Shown here in pieces: positions 53,212-61,128 of a DNA stretch of 64,000 bases. Source of the stretch: UBA4742 sp963773335. Its GTDB lineage: Bacteria; Actinomycetota; Acidimicrobiia; Acidimicrobiales; Acidimicrobilacustridaceae. The DNA lies in the NCBI GenBank assembly GCA_963773335.1, contig CAVZAT010000004.1, positions 1 through 64,000 on the forward strand, written 5' to 3'. The notes below the pieces were generated by a model. It was not told where the DNA came from, did no database searches, and saw nothing but the letters and a program-made list of their open reading frames with translations. The number at the start of each line of letters is the position of its first letter. Positions within the stretch are counted from its first letter, which is position 1. The translations under genes were made by a program, and so were the position numbers.

Positions 53212-53430
53212 GGCCCGGGCACCCAGGCCGGCTCGGACCCGCCCGAGATCACGGGCCGGATCTCCACGTCGTCGGCGTCGGACAGCCATCCGTCGCCGGC
53301 GACGATGGTGCCCGTCGCGGATCACCAGCACCGACTCGCGGTTGATGTCGAGCCGGGCCAGCAGCGTGGACACCTGCATGGCCCCCGCGACCTCCAGCTC
53401 ACGCCGCGGGTTGCGCAGCAGCACCTTCAT
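53208..53430 (-). CDS. TtuB-like sulfur carrier, MoaD/ThiS fold (frameshifted)
   Basis: The repaired protein has about 73 residues: MKVLLRNPRRELEVAGAMQV, LLARLDINRESVLVIRDG, then after the break TIVAGDGWLSDADDVEIRPV and ISGG. The Gly-Gly is where thiocarboxylate forms in this family. It is followed by nine further residues (SEPAWVPGP). The extra base is in the run 53311-53313. ATG overlaps the stop of the upstream small gene; the stop overlaps ttuA. Confidence 0.85.
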
Positions 53431-53693
53431 GCCGCCTGGTCCGCCTTGGCCGAGCTCCGCTTGGCCGCCCGCGCCGCCCGCTTGCGTTGGCGTCGGCTGG
53501 GGGCCAGCTCGAGGTGGGTGATCACCACGCTCTGGCCTGGCCCGAGCCGATCGCGGTAGATCACGGCGGTCTCGGGGCGCGTGAGCCACTGGAAGAAGCG
53601 GATGGTCCACACCACCGCTCCGATGCCCAGCCACAGCTGGCTCCCACCCAGGAAGCCCCGGCTGAGGGCTTTGGCCCGCAGATAGGCCAACAT
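53427..53693 (-). CDS. small membrane protein
   Basis: The 88-residue product has one hydrophobic segment (GGSQLWLGIGAVVWTIRFFQ), a middle part with YRDRLGPGQSVVITHLELAP and a very basic C terminus. Similar small proteins are found in actinobacteria, without known function. It overlaps the genes on both sides by one to four bases. Confidence 0.7.
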   Translation of the reverse strand: MLAYLRAKALSRGFLGGSQLWLGIGAVVWTIRFFQWLTRPETAVIYRDRLGPGQSVVITHLELAPSRRQRKRAARAAKRSSAKADQAA

Positions 53694-53923
53694 CAGATGC
53701 GACGCACCTCGACGATCGTGCGGTTGCGCCGGCCGCGGCGACGGCCGAGCACGAAGGCGATGCCCACGATGGCCACGCCCACCACGATGGCCGCGGTGAG
53801 GGCGTAGCTGCGGGCCTCCTCGCCGATGACCTCGGCCTCGCCCTGGAGCTCGCGGAGCTTGGCCTCGATGTCGTCGCGGCTGATGGGCTCGGTCCGGTCG
53901 GGAGCGTCGCCGTCGTCAGCCAT
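53693..53923 (-). CDS. small membrane protein
   Basis: The 76-residue product has an acidic N terminus with a helical stretch (SRDDIEAKLRELQGEAEVIG), one transmembrane helix (about 44-60) and a basic end (GRRRGRRNRTIVEVRRI). It is probably membrane-anchored with the N terminus outside or inside undecided. It overlaps its neighbours as TGATG. Confidence 0.7.
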   Translation of the reverse strand: MADDGDAPDRTEPISRDDIEAKLRELQGEAEVIGEEARSYALTAAIVVGVAIVGIAFVLGRRRGRRNRTIVEVRRI

Positions 53924-54256
53924 CAGCGCGCAGCCTGGTGCTCTCGACCGCCATGGGTGATCCGCCAGGCGGCCAGGCCGATGACGATCATGAGACCCAC
54001 GGCCACGATGAGGTACGGGGCCCAGGACCAGCTGCCCTCGAAGGTCGAACCCGTCTCGGTCTGCAGGGCGCGCAGCGCGCTCGAGGGCCACGAAGAAGAT
54101 GCCCATGGCCAGCAGCACGGCCCCGAGCCCGCCCCAGGCCAGGTAGGCGCCCAACGCCTTCAGGGGATCGACGGTCTCCTGCTGCGCGTACGCCTTGAGC
54201 AGGTCGACGAGCTCCTGGACGATCTCGGTGACGCTCTTGGCGGCGGGCTTGGCCAC
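53923..54256 (-). CDS. phage-holin-family-like membrane protein (frameshifted)
   Basis: About 111 residues when joined. An N-terminal helix (SVTEIVQELVDLLKAYAQQE) is followed by two hydrophobic segments (GLGAVLLAMGIFFVALE, then after a frame change near 54085 APYLIVAVGLMIVIGLAAWR). This layout occurs in putative actinobacterial holin-superfamily or accessory membrane proteins, not in phage context here. It is the first gene of the ttuA/trmI operon. GTG start with GAGGAG upstream. Confidence 0.65.
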
Positions 54257-54325
54257 GTGGCTCCTCGGTGTGGGCCGATGGACGGGTTCGGAAGGTGTAT
54301 CCCGACCGCCGTGATGGTGCAAGCA

Positions 54326-54952
54326 TCAGCCCGGGTCGGGCGTGTCGAGCTCCACCCGCCGGCGCAGGTCGTCCTCGACCTCGCGCAGGAGGCTGGCGGT
54401 GGCCTCGAGCCGCTGCACGCTGGATCCGGTGGCCAGCAATCGCTGCTGGTCGGCCGGTCCCAGCGGAGCCACCGCCGCCATCTGGAAGCTGGCCAACTCG
54501 ACGTCGTCGGCCAGCTCCACCGTGGCATCGGCCACCCGGTCCCCCAGCTCGGCACCCATGGCCAGGACCCGGCGCAGCTGGCCGGACACCTGGGACAGCT
54601 GCTCGTCGCTGGCCTCGACCTCGTCGGGCCAGTCCTCGACCTCCGCCCGCGGGTAGGGGTCGTCGTCCAGCCACCGGGCGACGCGCACCCGGCGGACCCC
54701 GACGGTGCCCAGCGCCCACCGTCCGCCGTCCATCTCCACCGCCTCGATGATCTGGGCCACGGTGCCCACCGTGGTGCGCAGCTCCCCGCCACCGACCTCG
54801 CTCCCGCGTTCGATGAGCACCACGCCGAACTGGCGGTCCCCGTCGAGGCAGTCGCGCACCAGGGCCTGGTACCGGGGCTCGAAGACGTGCAGGGGCAGGT
54901 AGAGGCTGGGGAAGAGCACGGTCCCCAGGGGGAACATGGCCAGCTCGGGCAC
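54326..54952 (-). CDS. LON substrate-binding-domain protein
   Basis: The 208-residue protein is the N-terminal (substrate-binding) domain of Lon proteases without ATPase or protease domains: ELAMFPLGTVLFPSLYLPLH, VFEPRYQALVRDCLDGDRQF, GVVLIERGSEVGGG, and a helical second half. Such stand-alone proteins are frequent in actinobacteria and their role is unclear. It ends 70 bases before the start of the holin-like gene's operon. Confidence 0.85.
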   Translation of the reverse strand: MPELAMFPLGTVLFPSLYLPLHVFEPRYQALVRDCLDGDRQFGVVLIERGSEVGGGELRTTVGTVAQIIEAVEMDGGRWALGTVGVRRVRVARWLDDDPYPRAEVEDWPDEVEASDEQLSQVSGQLRRVLAMGAELGDRVADATVELADDVELASFQMAAVAPLGPADQQRLLATGSSVQRLEATASLLREVEDDLRRRVELDTPDPG

Positions 54953-54960
54953 CGAGCCGC

Positions 54961-56376
54961 CTAGGAGCCAGCGGCTTGGGGCGCCAGCGCCGAGATGGGC
55001 ATGGAGGCGCCGTACTGGGTGAGCGCGAGTGCCACCTGGTCGAGCAACGCCGGGCCGTTGGGCGAGGAGCCGTTGATCACGAAGGCGAAGGTGAGCACCT
55101 GGCCCGAGACCGAGTGGACGTAGCCGGCCAACGCGTTCACCGTGTCGAGGGTGCCCGTCTTGGCCTCGACCTTGCCGTCGGCCGGCGTGTGGTTGAGCCG
55201 GAAGCGGAGGGTGCCGGTGTGGCCGGCCACGGGCAGGCTCTTGGCCAGCACCGAGTTCGGTCCGGCGTGATCCAGCGTGGCGGTGAGCAGCTTGCAGGTC
55301 ACCCGGTTGCCCAGGTCCAGCCCCGATCCGTCGACGGTCACGCTGCCCTGCATGGGCAGGCCGAGCTGGGTGAGGGTGTCGTGCACGGCGCGGGCTCCGG
55401 CCGCGGTCGAGCCCTGGTGGGCCACGGTCATGCCCAGGTACTTGGTGAGCACCTCCGCGGTGGTGTTGTCGCTGCGGTGCAGCATCTCCAGCAGATCCTG
55501 CGACAGCGGCAGCGAGTCGAGGGTGGCCACCGGGTGCGCGTCGGCGGGTGCCGTCGCCGAGGCGGCCGAACCGGTCACCGTGACCCCTTGCTGGCGCAGC
55601 AGGGTGATCAGCGTGGCCGCCGCCAGCGAGGGCGGATCGCCGACCTTGCGGTTGGCCGAGGGCGCCTCGGGGTCGTCGGTCAGTCCGGTGAAGCCGCCGT
55701 TGACCATCAGGGCGCTGAGGGGCCCCACCTCGCCGGCGGTGATGTAGCGCGCCGGCCAGCTGGCGACGTATCGCTGGGTGTCGAACAACGCCTCGTCGCC
55801 CACCACGTTGCCGTGGATGGCGGTGACGCCGGCCGCCTTGATGGCGGTGGCCAGCTTGGCGAAGTCGTTGTAGGGCTCGTTGGGGTCCTCCTGGGACGGC
55901 TGGTCACCAGTGGTCTGGAGCAACGGATCGCCGCCGCCCACCACGAACAGGTCGCCGTCGATCACGCCGCCCGACACCGGCGCAGCGGTCACCGCGCGCG
56001 TCTTGAGGGTCAGGTTCGGGCTGAAGTGGGCCAGCAGGGCGGTGGTGGTCAGCAGCTTCTCGGTGGAAGCGGGGCTCACGGGCAGGCTGCCCCTGACGTC
56101 GTCGATGGTGCGCCCGTCGCTGTGGACCACCAGGCAGCTGGTGGGGGTGGCCTGGGCCACGATCGGGGCCAGGGCGCCGAGCAGCTGCGAGTCGGCCGTC
56201 TGCGCGGCCAGCAGGGTGGGCATCCGACGCAGCGACAACACCGGCGTGGCCAGGCGGGCGGGGCGAGCGCCGGACGCGGGCGTCGCCGCGCTGGTGGTCG
56301 TCGTGGCCGCTGCCCCGGGGGCCCAGAGCGCGACCAGTGCCAGCGCCATCACCGCGGCGAAGGTCCGTCGAGCCAT
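54961..56376 (-). CDS. dacB: D-alanyl-D-alanine carboxypeptidase/endopeptidase DacB (PBP4, S13)
   Basis: The 471-residue protein has a Sec signal peptide (ends near residue 24) and the three penicillin-binding motifs: SxxK in PASTEKLLTTTALL (about 104), SxN in HRSDNTTAEVL and KTG in EAKTGTLDTVN. It trims peptidoglycan stem peptides outside the membrane. An open frame runs further upstream into the next gene, but the ATG at 56376 behind a -10 box and the signal peptide fix the start. Confidence 0.92.
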   Translation of the reverse strand: MARRTFAAVMALALVALWAPGAAATTTTSAATPASGARPARLATPVLSLRRMPTLLAAQTADSQLLGALAPIVAQATPTSCLVVHSDGRTIDDVRGSLPVSPASTEKLLTTTALLAHFSPNLTLKTRAVTAAPVSGGVIDGDLFVVGGGDPLLQTTGDQPSQEDPNEPYNDFAKLATAIKAAGVTAIHGNVVGDEALFDTQRYVASWPARYITAGEVGPLSALMVNGGFTGLTDDPEAPSANRKVGDPPSLAAATLITLLRQQGVTVTGSAASATAPADAHPVATLDSLPLSQDLLEMLHRSDNTTAEVLTKYLGMTVAHQGSTAAGARAVHDTLTQLGLPMQGSVTVDGSGLDLGNRVTCKLLTATLDHAGPNSVLAKSLPVAGHTGTLRFRLNHTPADGKVEAKTGTLDTVNALAGYVHSVSGQVLTFAFVINGSSPNGPALLDQVALALTQYGASMPISALAPQAAGS

Positions 56377-56383
56377 CTGGTCG

Positions 56384-56389
56384 AGCGTA
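56384..56389 (-). promoter_or_regulatory. -10 box of dacB
   Basis: TACGCT on the minus strand, 7 nt before the ATG at 56376. Confidence 0.55.
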
Positions 56390-56423
56390 AGAGATGGGCG
56401 GTCCCCGAAGGGCGCGCCCGGGC

Positions 56424-57897
56424 TCACAGGCGGTGGTGGCGCCGCCATCGGGCCCGCTCCCACAGGCGGGCCATCGCCTCCACGGCCCGATTCGATGAGG
56501 GATAGCAGAGCTTGCCGGCCTCGACAACGCCCCGCACCGCGGCGTTGTCGGGGAAGGTCACCGCCAGTTCGGTGGCCACCAGCACGGGCTTGCCCAGCTC
56601 GTCGGCCAGCGCCGCGGCGGTGGCCGTGTAGCGGTGGTCCTGGCGATCGTGGTAGGCGACGATGCGCTCGAGGCCGTGGTCGGGGTAGAAGGGCCCCTCC
56701 CGTTCCAGGCGGCGCCTGGTTGGACTGGATGCCCATGCCCAACAGGATCACCCCGTCCACGTCGGCGTGGCGGGCGGTGATCTCCAGCACGGTGGTGATG
56801 GTGTCACGGGTCTCACCGCCGGCCAGATCGATGGGGTTGTTGCGGCTCCAGCGGGGCGGGAGCTCGGCGTCGAGGGCGGCGATCAGGTCGTCGGGCAGCG
56901 AGGTCAGATCCAGGGACGTCCCCGCGATGGCGTCGGCGGTGATGACCCCCCACCCGCCCGCGGTGGTGACCACCGCCACCCGTGGGCCGGTCGGCTCGGG
57001 TTGGGTGGCGAAGGTGGCCGCCACCTCGTACGCCTCCTCGATGGTGGCGGCCCGGATCACCCCGGCCTGGCGGCACATGCCGTCGAAGACCCGGTCGTCC
57101 GTGGCCAGCGAACCGGTGTGGCTGGCCGCGGCGCGTTGGCCGCCCGAGGTGGCACCGCCTTTGACCAGCACCACCGGGAGGCGTTCGGACACCGACCGGA
57201 TCTCCTCGAAGAACCGGCGGCCGTCGGGGATGCCTTCCACGTAGGCCAGGGCCACGTCGGTGGCGGGATCGTCCGCGTAGAAGCCCAGGAAGTCGGTGAC
57301 ACCCACCATGGCCGAGTTGCCGGCCGACACCGCCCGGCTGACGCCGACGCCGCTGGCACAGGCGTAGTTCATGAACGAGGACACGAAGTTGCCCGACTGG
57401 CTGGCCACCCCGATCCGACCGGCCGGCGGGTAGGGCGCCACGATCTGGGCGCACAGCGACGACGGCGTCGACACCACGCCCTGGCCGTTGGGTCCGACCA
57501 CCAGCACGCCCAGCTCGTCGGCCAGCGCCACCAGATCGTCCTGGGCCCGCCGCCCGTCCTCGCCGGCCTCGCCGTAGCCGGCCGAGGCCAGGAAGGCGGC
57601 GGTGATGCCCTTGGCCGCCGCGGCCCGCAGCAGGTCGGGGTTGGTCGAGGCGGGCGTGCACACGAACACCAGGTCGGCGGCGCCGTCGGGGATCTCCTCG
57701 ATGGTGGCCACCGTGTCGATGCCCAGCACCGGGGCGGCCTCGCGGTTGGTGGCGAAGACCCGGCCCGCATACCCGTTGGACAGGATGTTGTGCAGGGCCA
57801 CGAACCCGAACTTGCCGGGATGGGTGGACGCCCCGGCCACCACCACCCCCTTGGGATCGAACAGGGCCTGGAACTGCTCGGACCGGCTCGAGCCCAT
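56424..57897 (-). CDS. ADP-forming acyl-CoA synthetase, alpha-type subunit (frameshifted)
   Basis: About 491 residues when joined. A CoA-binding Rossmann domain (LFDPKGVVVAGASTHPGKFG, AFLASAGYGEAGEDG, VVGPNGQGV) is followed by succinyl-CoA-ligase-like domains (GVASQSGNFVSSFMNY, the phospho-His in AASHTGSLATDD). The frame changes near 56715; the continuation ends AVEAMARLWERARWRRHHRL. It converts an acyl-CoA plus ADP and phosphate to acid and ATP, or the reverse. The substrate is unknown. It overlaps the beta gene by one base. Confidence 0.85.
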
Positions 57898-58628
57898 CAG
57901 ACCTGCTCTCCTGACTCGACTCGCTCCGGGGACTCCGCTGCCTCGACTCGCTCCGGGGACTCCGCTGCCTCGACTCGCTCCGGGGACTCCGCTATCTCGA
58001 CCAGGGCGTCCACCGCGATGGGCGCGCCGTCCACGATGATCAGCGGGTTCAGGTCGGCCGAGATCAGCTCGGGGGTGCCCTCGGCGGCCCGGGACAGCCC
58101 GAGCAGGACGTCGGCCAGGCGTTGGCGATCCACGGCGGGTTCCCCGCGGAACGGTCCCAGCAGGGCCTGGGTGGCCAGGTCGTCGATCATCTCCCGGGCG
58201 TCGGCCCGGTCGATGGGGACCAGCCGGATGCTCACGTCGGCCACCGCCTCGGCCAGGATGCCGCCCACCCCGACCATGACGGTCATGCCGAACTGGGGAT
58301 CGTCGGCCAGTCCGGCGATGAGCTCGCGGTTGCCCCGGACCATCGGTGCCACCAGCAGGCTGACCGCGCCGTCGGCGGGCCCGGCCGCGCCCAGCAGATC
58401 CGCCGCGGCCCGGCGCACGGCCTCCGCGTCGCCCAGGCCCAGCCGCACCAGACCCCGCTCGGTCTTGTGGGCGATCAGGTCGCCGCACAGCTTGAGCACC
58501 ACCGGGTAGGCCAGCTCGTCGGCGGCGGCCACCGCCGCCTCGACGTCGTCGACCAGGCGCTCGGCCAGGACGGGCAGGCCGAAGCCGGCTAGGAGCGCCT
58601 TGGAGTCCGCCTCGGACAGGGTGGGCAT
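57897..58628 (-). CDS. ADP-forming acyl-CoA synthetase, beta-type (ATP-grasp) subunit
   Basis: The 243-residue ATP-grasp protein has YPVVLKLCGDLIAHKTERGL (about 41-60), VGVGGILAEAVADVSIRLVP, and the metal site DLNPLIIVDG. It pairs with the alpha subunit downstream (TGATG overlap). The last 30 residues are three AESPERVEA repeats encoded by 27-bp tandem repeats; the family ends before them. The start is ATG at 58628, 8 nt behind a minus-strand -10 box. Confidence 0.87.
   Translation of the reverse strand: MPTLSEADSKALLAGFGLPVLAERLVDDVEAAVAAADELAYPVVLKLCGDLIAHKTERGLVRLGLGDAEAVRRAAADLLGAAGPADGAVSLLVAPMVRGNRELIAGLADDPQFGMTVMVGVGGILAEAVADVSIRLVPIDRADAREMIDDLATQALLGPFRGEPAVDRQRLADVLLGLSRAAEGTPELISADLNPLIIVDGAPIAVDALVEIAESPERVEAAESPERVEAAESPERVESGEQV
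57916..57996. repeat. three 27-bp tandem repeats in the end of the beta-subunit gene
   Basis: Units start at 57916, 57943 and 57970, each beginning TCGACTCGCTCCGGGGACTC and ending CGCTGCC (CGCTATC in the third). They encode AESPERVEA repeats. Confidence 0.95.
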
Positions 58629-58635
58629 GGCTGCG

Positions 58636-58642
58636 TACCCTA
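58636..58642. promoter_or_regulatory. fully overlapping divergent -10 boxes (acyl-CoA synthetase and GH84 genes)
   Basis: TACCCTA contains TACCCT on the plus strand and TAGGGT on the minus strand. The minus transcript is nearly leaderless; the plus one has a leader with CCGGAGG before the ATG at 58667. Confidence 0.6.
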
Positions 58643-58666
58643 CTCAGGCATGTTCCGGAGGCACCC

Positions 58667-59908
58667 ATGTTCGGGCTGATCGAAGGCTTCTACGGTCCAC
58701 CGTGGTCCTGGGCGGCGCGCTCGGAGGTGCTGCGCTTCGGCCACGATCGGGGTCTCGACCTCTACCTCTACGGCCCCAAGGACGATCCGCTCCACCGCGA
58801 GCGTTGGCGTGACCGCTACCCGACGTCCGAATTGGACGGCTTCGCCGCCCTGGTGGCCGATGACACCATGCAGGTCGGATTCGCCATCTCGCCAGGCCTG
58901 TCCATCGACGTGAGCTCGACCGAGGACCGCGTCGCGCTGGCGGCGAAGGTCGACCAGGTGCTGGACGTCGGCATCACGACCGTGGCCCTGCTGCTCGACG
59001 ACATCCCAGTGCGGCCGGGCCTGGGTCCCGAGCACGCCGAGCTGACGTCCTGGCTCCACGACCACCTGGCGGGGCGCGCCTCGCTGATCCTGGTGCCCAC
59101 CGAGTACGCCGGCACCGAACCGTCGGCGTACCTCGACGCGCTGGCCCGTGGCGTGCCCGACGACGTGCCCATCGGCTGGACCGGGCGGCGGGTGGTGGTC
59201 GACGAGATCACGGTGGCCGAGGCCGCGGCCCGGGCCGAGGCCCTGGGCGGCCGGGCGCCGTACGTGTGGGACAACTACCCGGTCAACGACAGCCTGATGG
59301 CCGACCGCCTGTTCCTGGGTCCGCTGCGCGGTCGGGAGGCCGGCCTGGTCGACGTGTGTTCGGGCTACGTGGCCAACCCCATGGTGCAGCCTCGGGCGTC
59401 GATGCTGCCCCTGGCCTCGATGGCCGCTTGGGTCCGCGGTGAGGATCCCCTGGTGGCGTGGCGCGACACCGCCGCCGAGCTGGGTTGGCTGGTGCTGGCC
59501 CAGGCCTGCGACGGCGGCCATCCCCGCCAGCTGGTGGCGGCCGGCGACCTGGGCGCGCTCGAGTCGTGGCTGCGCGACGCTCGCCACGTCGATGCGCCGG
59601 GCCTGGAGGACGAGGCCAGTCCCTGGCTGGACCAGATCAGGGCCGAGGCCGGGGTGGGCCGGGCCGCGGTGCGTCTGCTGCGTCGGTTGGAGGACGACCC
59701 GGAGGCCGCGGTCGGCGCGGAGGCCATGGGTCTGGCGCTGAGCTGGCAGGCCCTGCGGCGCTCGGCGGTGACGGTCATGGGTCCACGCTGTTCGATCCGC
59801 CCCATCCTGTTCAACGACGTCGACGGCCACTGGCAATGGGACCCGGCCTCGGTCCAGATCGACGGCAACGCCATCGATCAGCTCGTTCGTCGAGCACTGG
59901 GCCTCTGA
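58667..59908 (+). CDS. GH84-family beta-N-acetylhexosaminidase (O-GlcNAcase-like)
   Basis: The 413-residue protein begins directly with the GH84 catalytic domain: IEGFYGPPWSWAAR (about 5-18), LYLYGPKDD, the catalytic Asp pair in VALLLDDIP (about 104-112), and YVWDNYPVNDSLM. It would remove beta-linked N-acetylglucosamine by substrate-assisted catalysis. No signal peptide or carbohydrate-binding domain is present, so it acts in the cytoplasm, unlike secreted bacterial relatives. The substrate is unknown. Confidence 0.88.
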   Translation: MFGLIEGFYGPPWSWAARSEVLRFGHDRGLDLYLYGPKDDPLHRERWRDRYPTSELDGFAALVADDTMQVGFAISPGLSIDVSSTEDRVALAAKVDQVLDVGITTVALLLDDIPVRPGLGPEHAELTSWLHDHLAGRASLILVPTEYAGTEPSAYLDALARGVPDDVPIGWTGRRVVVDEITVAEAAARAEALGGRAPYVWDNYPVNDSLMADRLFLGPLRGREAGLVDVCSGYVANPMVQPRASMLPLASMAAWVRGEDPLVAWRDTAAELGWLVLAQACDGGHPRQLVAAGDLGALESWLRDARHVDAPGLEDEASPWLDQIRAEAGVGRAAVRLLRRLEDDPEAAVGAEAMGLALSWQALRRSAVTVMGPRCSIRPILFNDVDGHWQWDPASVQIDGNAIDQLVRRALGL

Positions 59909-60007
59909 AGCTGGCCCACGCGGCGGAGCGGAGCGAAGCCGCTCAGCCGATGGCACCCGGATGCCGAAGGCGCCCGTAGGGAGGCTTGCCCACCGAAGGG
60001 CCAGGAA

Positions 60008-60625
60008 TCACGGTTCCAGGGCGGTGCCGAAGAATTCCAGGATGTGGTCGAGCCGGGTGGCCAGCATGTCTTCGGCCAGGGGGTCGCGATCGACCAGGCC
60101 CTCGATGAAGCGCAGGTCGCTGAAGTAGCTGAGCAGCGCGCCGTACATGGTCAACAGGAGCTGCTCGGGGTCGAACTTGCGGAACCGACCGGCACCCATC
60201 TCCCGGTCGAAGAAGTCCACCGCCCGCTCGAACAGGGGCCGCAGGGCCGCCCCCAGGTCGATCCCCAGGTGACGGTCCGAGTCGAGCGCCTCGCGACGCA
60301 CGATGCGTACGAACTCGGGGTTCTCGCGGAAGAAGGCGAAGCCGGCGATGATCACCCGCTCCACCTGGGCCCAGCCCTCGCCGGTGTGGTCCCCCGCGGT
60401 GGCGATCTCGACGCGGCCGATCCACTCCAGCAGGGCGGTCTGGAAGACCTCCTGATAGATGGCGTCCTTGGACGGGAAGTGGTGCAGCACGCTGGAACGG
60501 CGGATGCCCACGCCCTCGGCGATGTCGTTGAGCGACGTGCCGTCGTAGCCGTGCTGGGCGAAGCCCCGACGGGCTTCGAGCAGGATCGCCTCCCGTGTCG
60601 ACGGCCCTACCTGCTCATTCGCCAC
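60008..60625 (-). CDS. TetR-family transcriptional regulator
   Basis: The 205-residue protein has a TetR helix-turn-helix (residues 9-55: STREAILLEARRGFAQHGYD, DIAEGVGIRRSSVLHHFPSK) and a C-terminal domain with RFRKFDPEQLLLTMYGALLS. It is of the large group whose members repress fatty acid or efflux genes. The GTG at 60625 is set by the -10 box. The region 59909-60007 before its end holds no gene. Confidence 0.9.
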   Translation of the reverse strand: MANEQVGPSTREAILLEARRGFAQHGYDGTSLNDIAEGVGIRRSSVLHHFPSKDAIYQEVFQTALLEWIGRVEIATAGDHTGEGWAQVERVIIAGFAFFRENPEFVRIVRREALDSDRHLGIDLGAALRPLFERAVDFFDREMGAGRFRKFDPEQLLLTMYGALLSYFSDLRFIEGLVDRDPLAEDMLATRLDHILEFFGTALEP

Positions 60626-60631
60626 GGGGTC

Positions 60632-60637
60632 AGGGTA
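60632..60637 (-). promoter_or_regulatory. -10 box of the TetR gene
   Basis: TACCCT on the minus strand, 6 nt before the GTG at 60625. Confidence 0.6.
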
Positions 60638-60652
60638 CCGAAGGCGGCCAGC

Positions 60653-60658
60653 TAGGGT
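60653..60658 (+). promoter_or_regulatory. -10 box of the gene at 60666
   Basis: TAGGGT followed by 7 nt and the ATG at 60666. Confidence 0.6.
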
Positions 60659-60665
60659 GCGACCA

Positions 60666-61064
60666 ATGGACATCGTGGCTGCTTTGTTCGTGGACGGCAT
60701 CGACCTGCGGCCGGTCCCCGGTCCCTCAACCCGCATCGATCTCACGGGTATCCAGTTCTCGGCACCGGCCCCTGGCGCGTGGCCGGTGACGATCGAGCCC
60801 CACCTGGTGGTGATCGTGCGTTGTGCCCCCGATGGTCGCGGCGAGGGCGCCCTCGAGGTCAGCTACCAGCGCGACGGCGAGCAGGTGGCGCGCAACGTCC
60901 AACCGTTGTCGGTCGAGCCCGGCAAGTTCAACTATCGGCTGGTTCGGGCCGAGCTCACCTTCGACGAGCCGGGCACGGTGGAGGCCCATTGCCGGATCGA
61001 CCTCGGCCCCGTCACCGTAGTGCCCTACACCCTGCTGAACGCGGTGTCTCCGGCGACGACGTAG
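60666..61064 (+). CDS. DUF6941-like hypothetical protein
   Basis: The 132-residue protein looks like an all-beta sandwich (VAALFVDGIDLRPVPGPSTR, HLVVIVRCAPDGRGEGALEV, PGTVEAHCRIDLGPVTVVPY). The pattern of an early AALF-x-DG segment and repeated strands resembles the DUF6941 group. No catalytic residues stand out. It is divergent from the TetR gene and could be its target. Confidence 0.6.
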   Translation: MDIVAALFVDGIDLRPVPGPSTRIDLTGIQFSAPAPGAWPVTIEPHLVVIVRCAPDGRGEGALEVSYQRDGEQVARNVQPLSVEPGKFNYRLVRAELTFDEPGTVEAHCRIDLGPVTVVPYTLLNAVSPATT

Positions 61065-61082
61065 GGCGTCGCACCGGGTGGG

Positions 61083-61088
61083 TAGGGT
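61083..61088 (+). promoter_or_regulatory. -10 box of the transketolase gene
   Basis: TAGGGT gives a start near 61095 and a leader of about 34 nt with the ribosome binding site AGGGAGA. Confidence 0.5.
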
Positions 61089-61128
61089 GACCCACCGGAC
61101 CATCCTCGCGACGCCCCAGGGAGACCCC

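Noticed and set aside
53923..54256. Holin-like protein as a sign of a prophage
   Set aside because: No phage gene, integrase or attachment repeat is nearby, and the gene is embedded in a tRNA-modification operon.
54961..58668. Single open frame of 1235 codons covering dacB, the acyl-CoA synthetase alpha gene and part of the beta gene
   Set aside because: It joins unrelated proteins in one frame by chance and through a frame change near 56715. Each gene has its own start, and dacB has a signal peptide and a promoter.
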